Origin: Viscum album
Lineage: Eukaryota; Streptophyta; Magnoliopsida; Santalales; Viscaceae
Assembly (NCBI GenBank): GCA_963277665.1
Contig: OY728143.1
Span: forward strand, 236,521,591 to 236,585,590
Direction of reading: 5' to 3'
Length of the DNA stretch: 64,000 bases
Translations under genes and position numbers: made by a program
In this document: positions 63,904-64,000 of the stretch, piece after piece
Layout: every line of letters starts with the position of its first letter
How positions within the stretch are numbered: position 1 is the first letter of the stretch
The notes under the pieces: generated by a model
Told to the model about the DNA's origin: nothing
The model's database searches: none
Seen by the model: only the letters and a program-made list of their open reading frames with translations

Positions 63904-64000
63904 GATGAATCCATTAATGATAATGAAGAGAGGTACAGGTCAATAAACTCTAAGAGGATATTCTGAAGAAGCAGTGATCTCACTTCAGTTGAGAGAGCAG

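Overview
The window looks like heterochromatic DNA from a large plant nuclear genome, most likely an angiosperm. I found no intact host gene, rRNA, tRNA or CRISPR array. Most of it is very AT-rich and poor in CG dinucleotides, as expected of long-methylated, deaminated repeat DNA. Three insertions stand out. The first is a Ty3/gypsy chromovirus with plant Tekay/Del-like domain order. The second is a tRNA-derived SINE-like retroposon. The third is a collapsed LTR retrotransposon. Species cannot be named from the sequence.

Layout. 1-10.1 kb: AT-rich decayed repeat DNA with two degenerate minisatellite blocks (about 49-bp and 46-bp periods). 10.1-20.4 kb: a head-to-tail duplication of a 5.16-kb non-coding unit. 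20.4-34.9 kb: AT-rich DNA with a C15 tract, a GT-rich microsatellite, a hairpin and one copy of a dispersed repeat whose partner is at 36.8-37.5 kb. 34.9-35.6 kb: a 692-bp retroposon with Pol III A and B boxes and perfect 16-bp target-site duplications. 37.8-49.8 kb: a complete 12-kb LTR retrotransposon on the minus strand. 49.8-59.3 kb: more decayed repeat DNA, including a second ~5.2-kb-spaced repeat related to the blocks at the left end. 58.6-59.3 kb is less AT-rich and carries a clear TATA box. 59.4-63.9 kb: a truncated 5' LTR, an 8-bp purine-rich scar and a complete 3' LTR, with the TGGAG target duplication still present on both sides.

The best-resolved object is the 12-kb element. Its 5' LTR is 46214-49842 and its 3' LTR is 37847-41471. 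The initiator-Met-type primer site, polypurine tract and U3 TATA box are all recognisable. Gag, protease, RT, RNase H, integrase and chromodomain lie in one long frame (45991 to 41511), broken by ten premature stops and one single-base deletion. RNase H and integrase have also lost catalytic or zinc-binding residues, so the copy is dead. Several stops and the differences between LTR copies fit C-to-T decay at methylated sites.

I did not find a convincing new protein-coding system. The less expected signals are: the paired CGTACGTACG-centred motifs in the 12-kb element's LTRs; the 165-bp LTR repeats carrying a hairpin whose stem sequence changes while pairing is kept; the unusually long, GC-rich SINE-like retroposon; and the large ~5-kb tandem units with no recognisable coding content.
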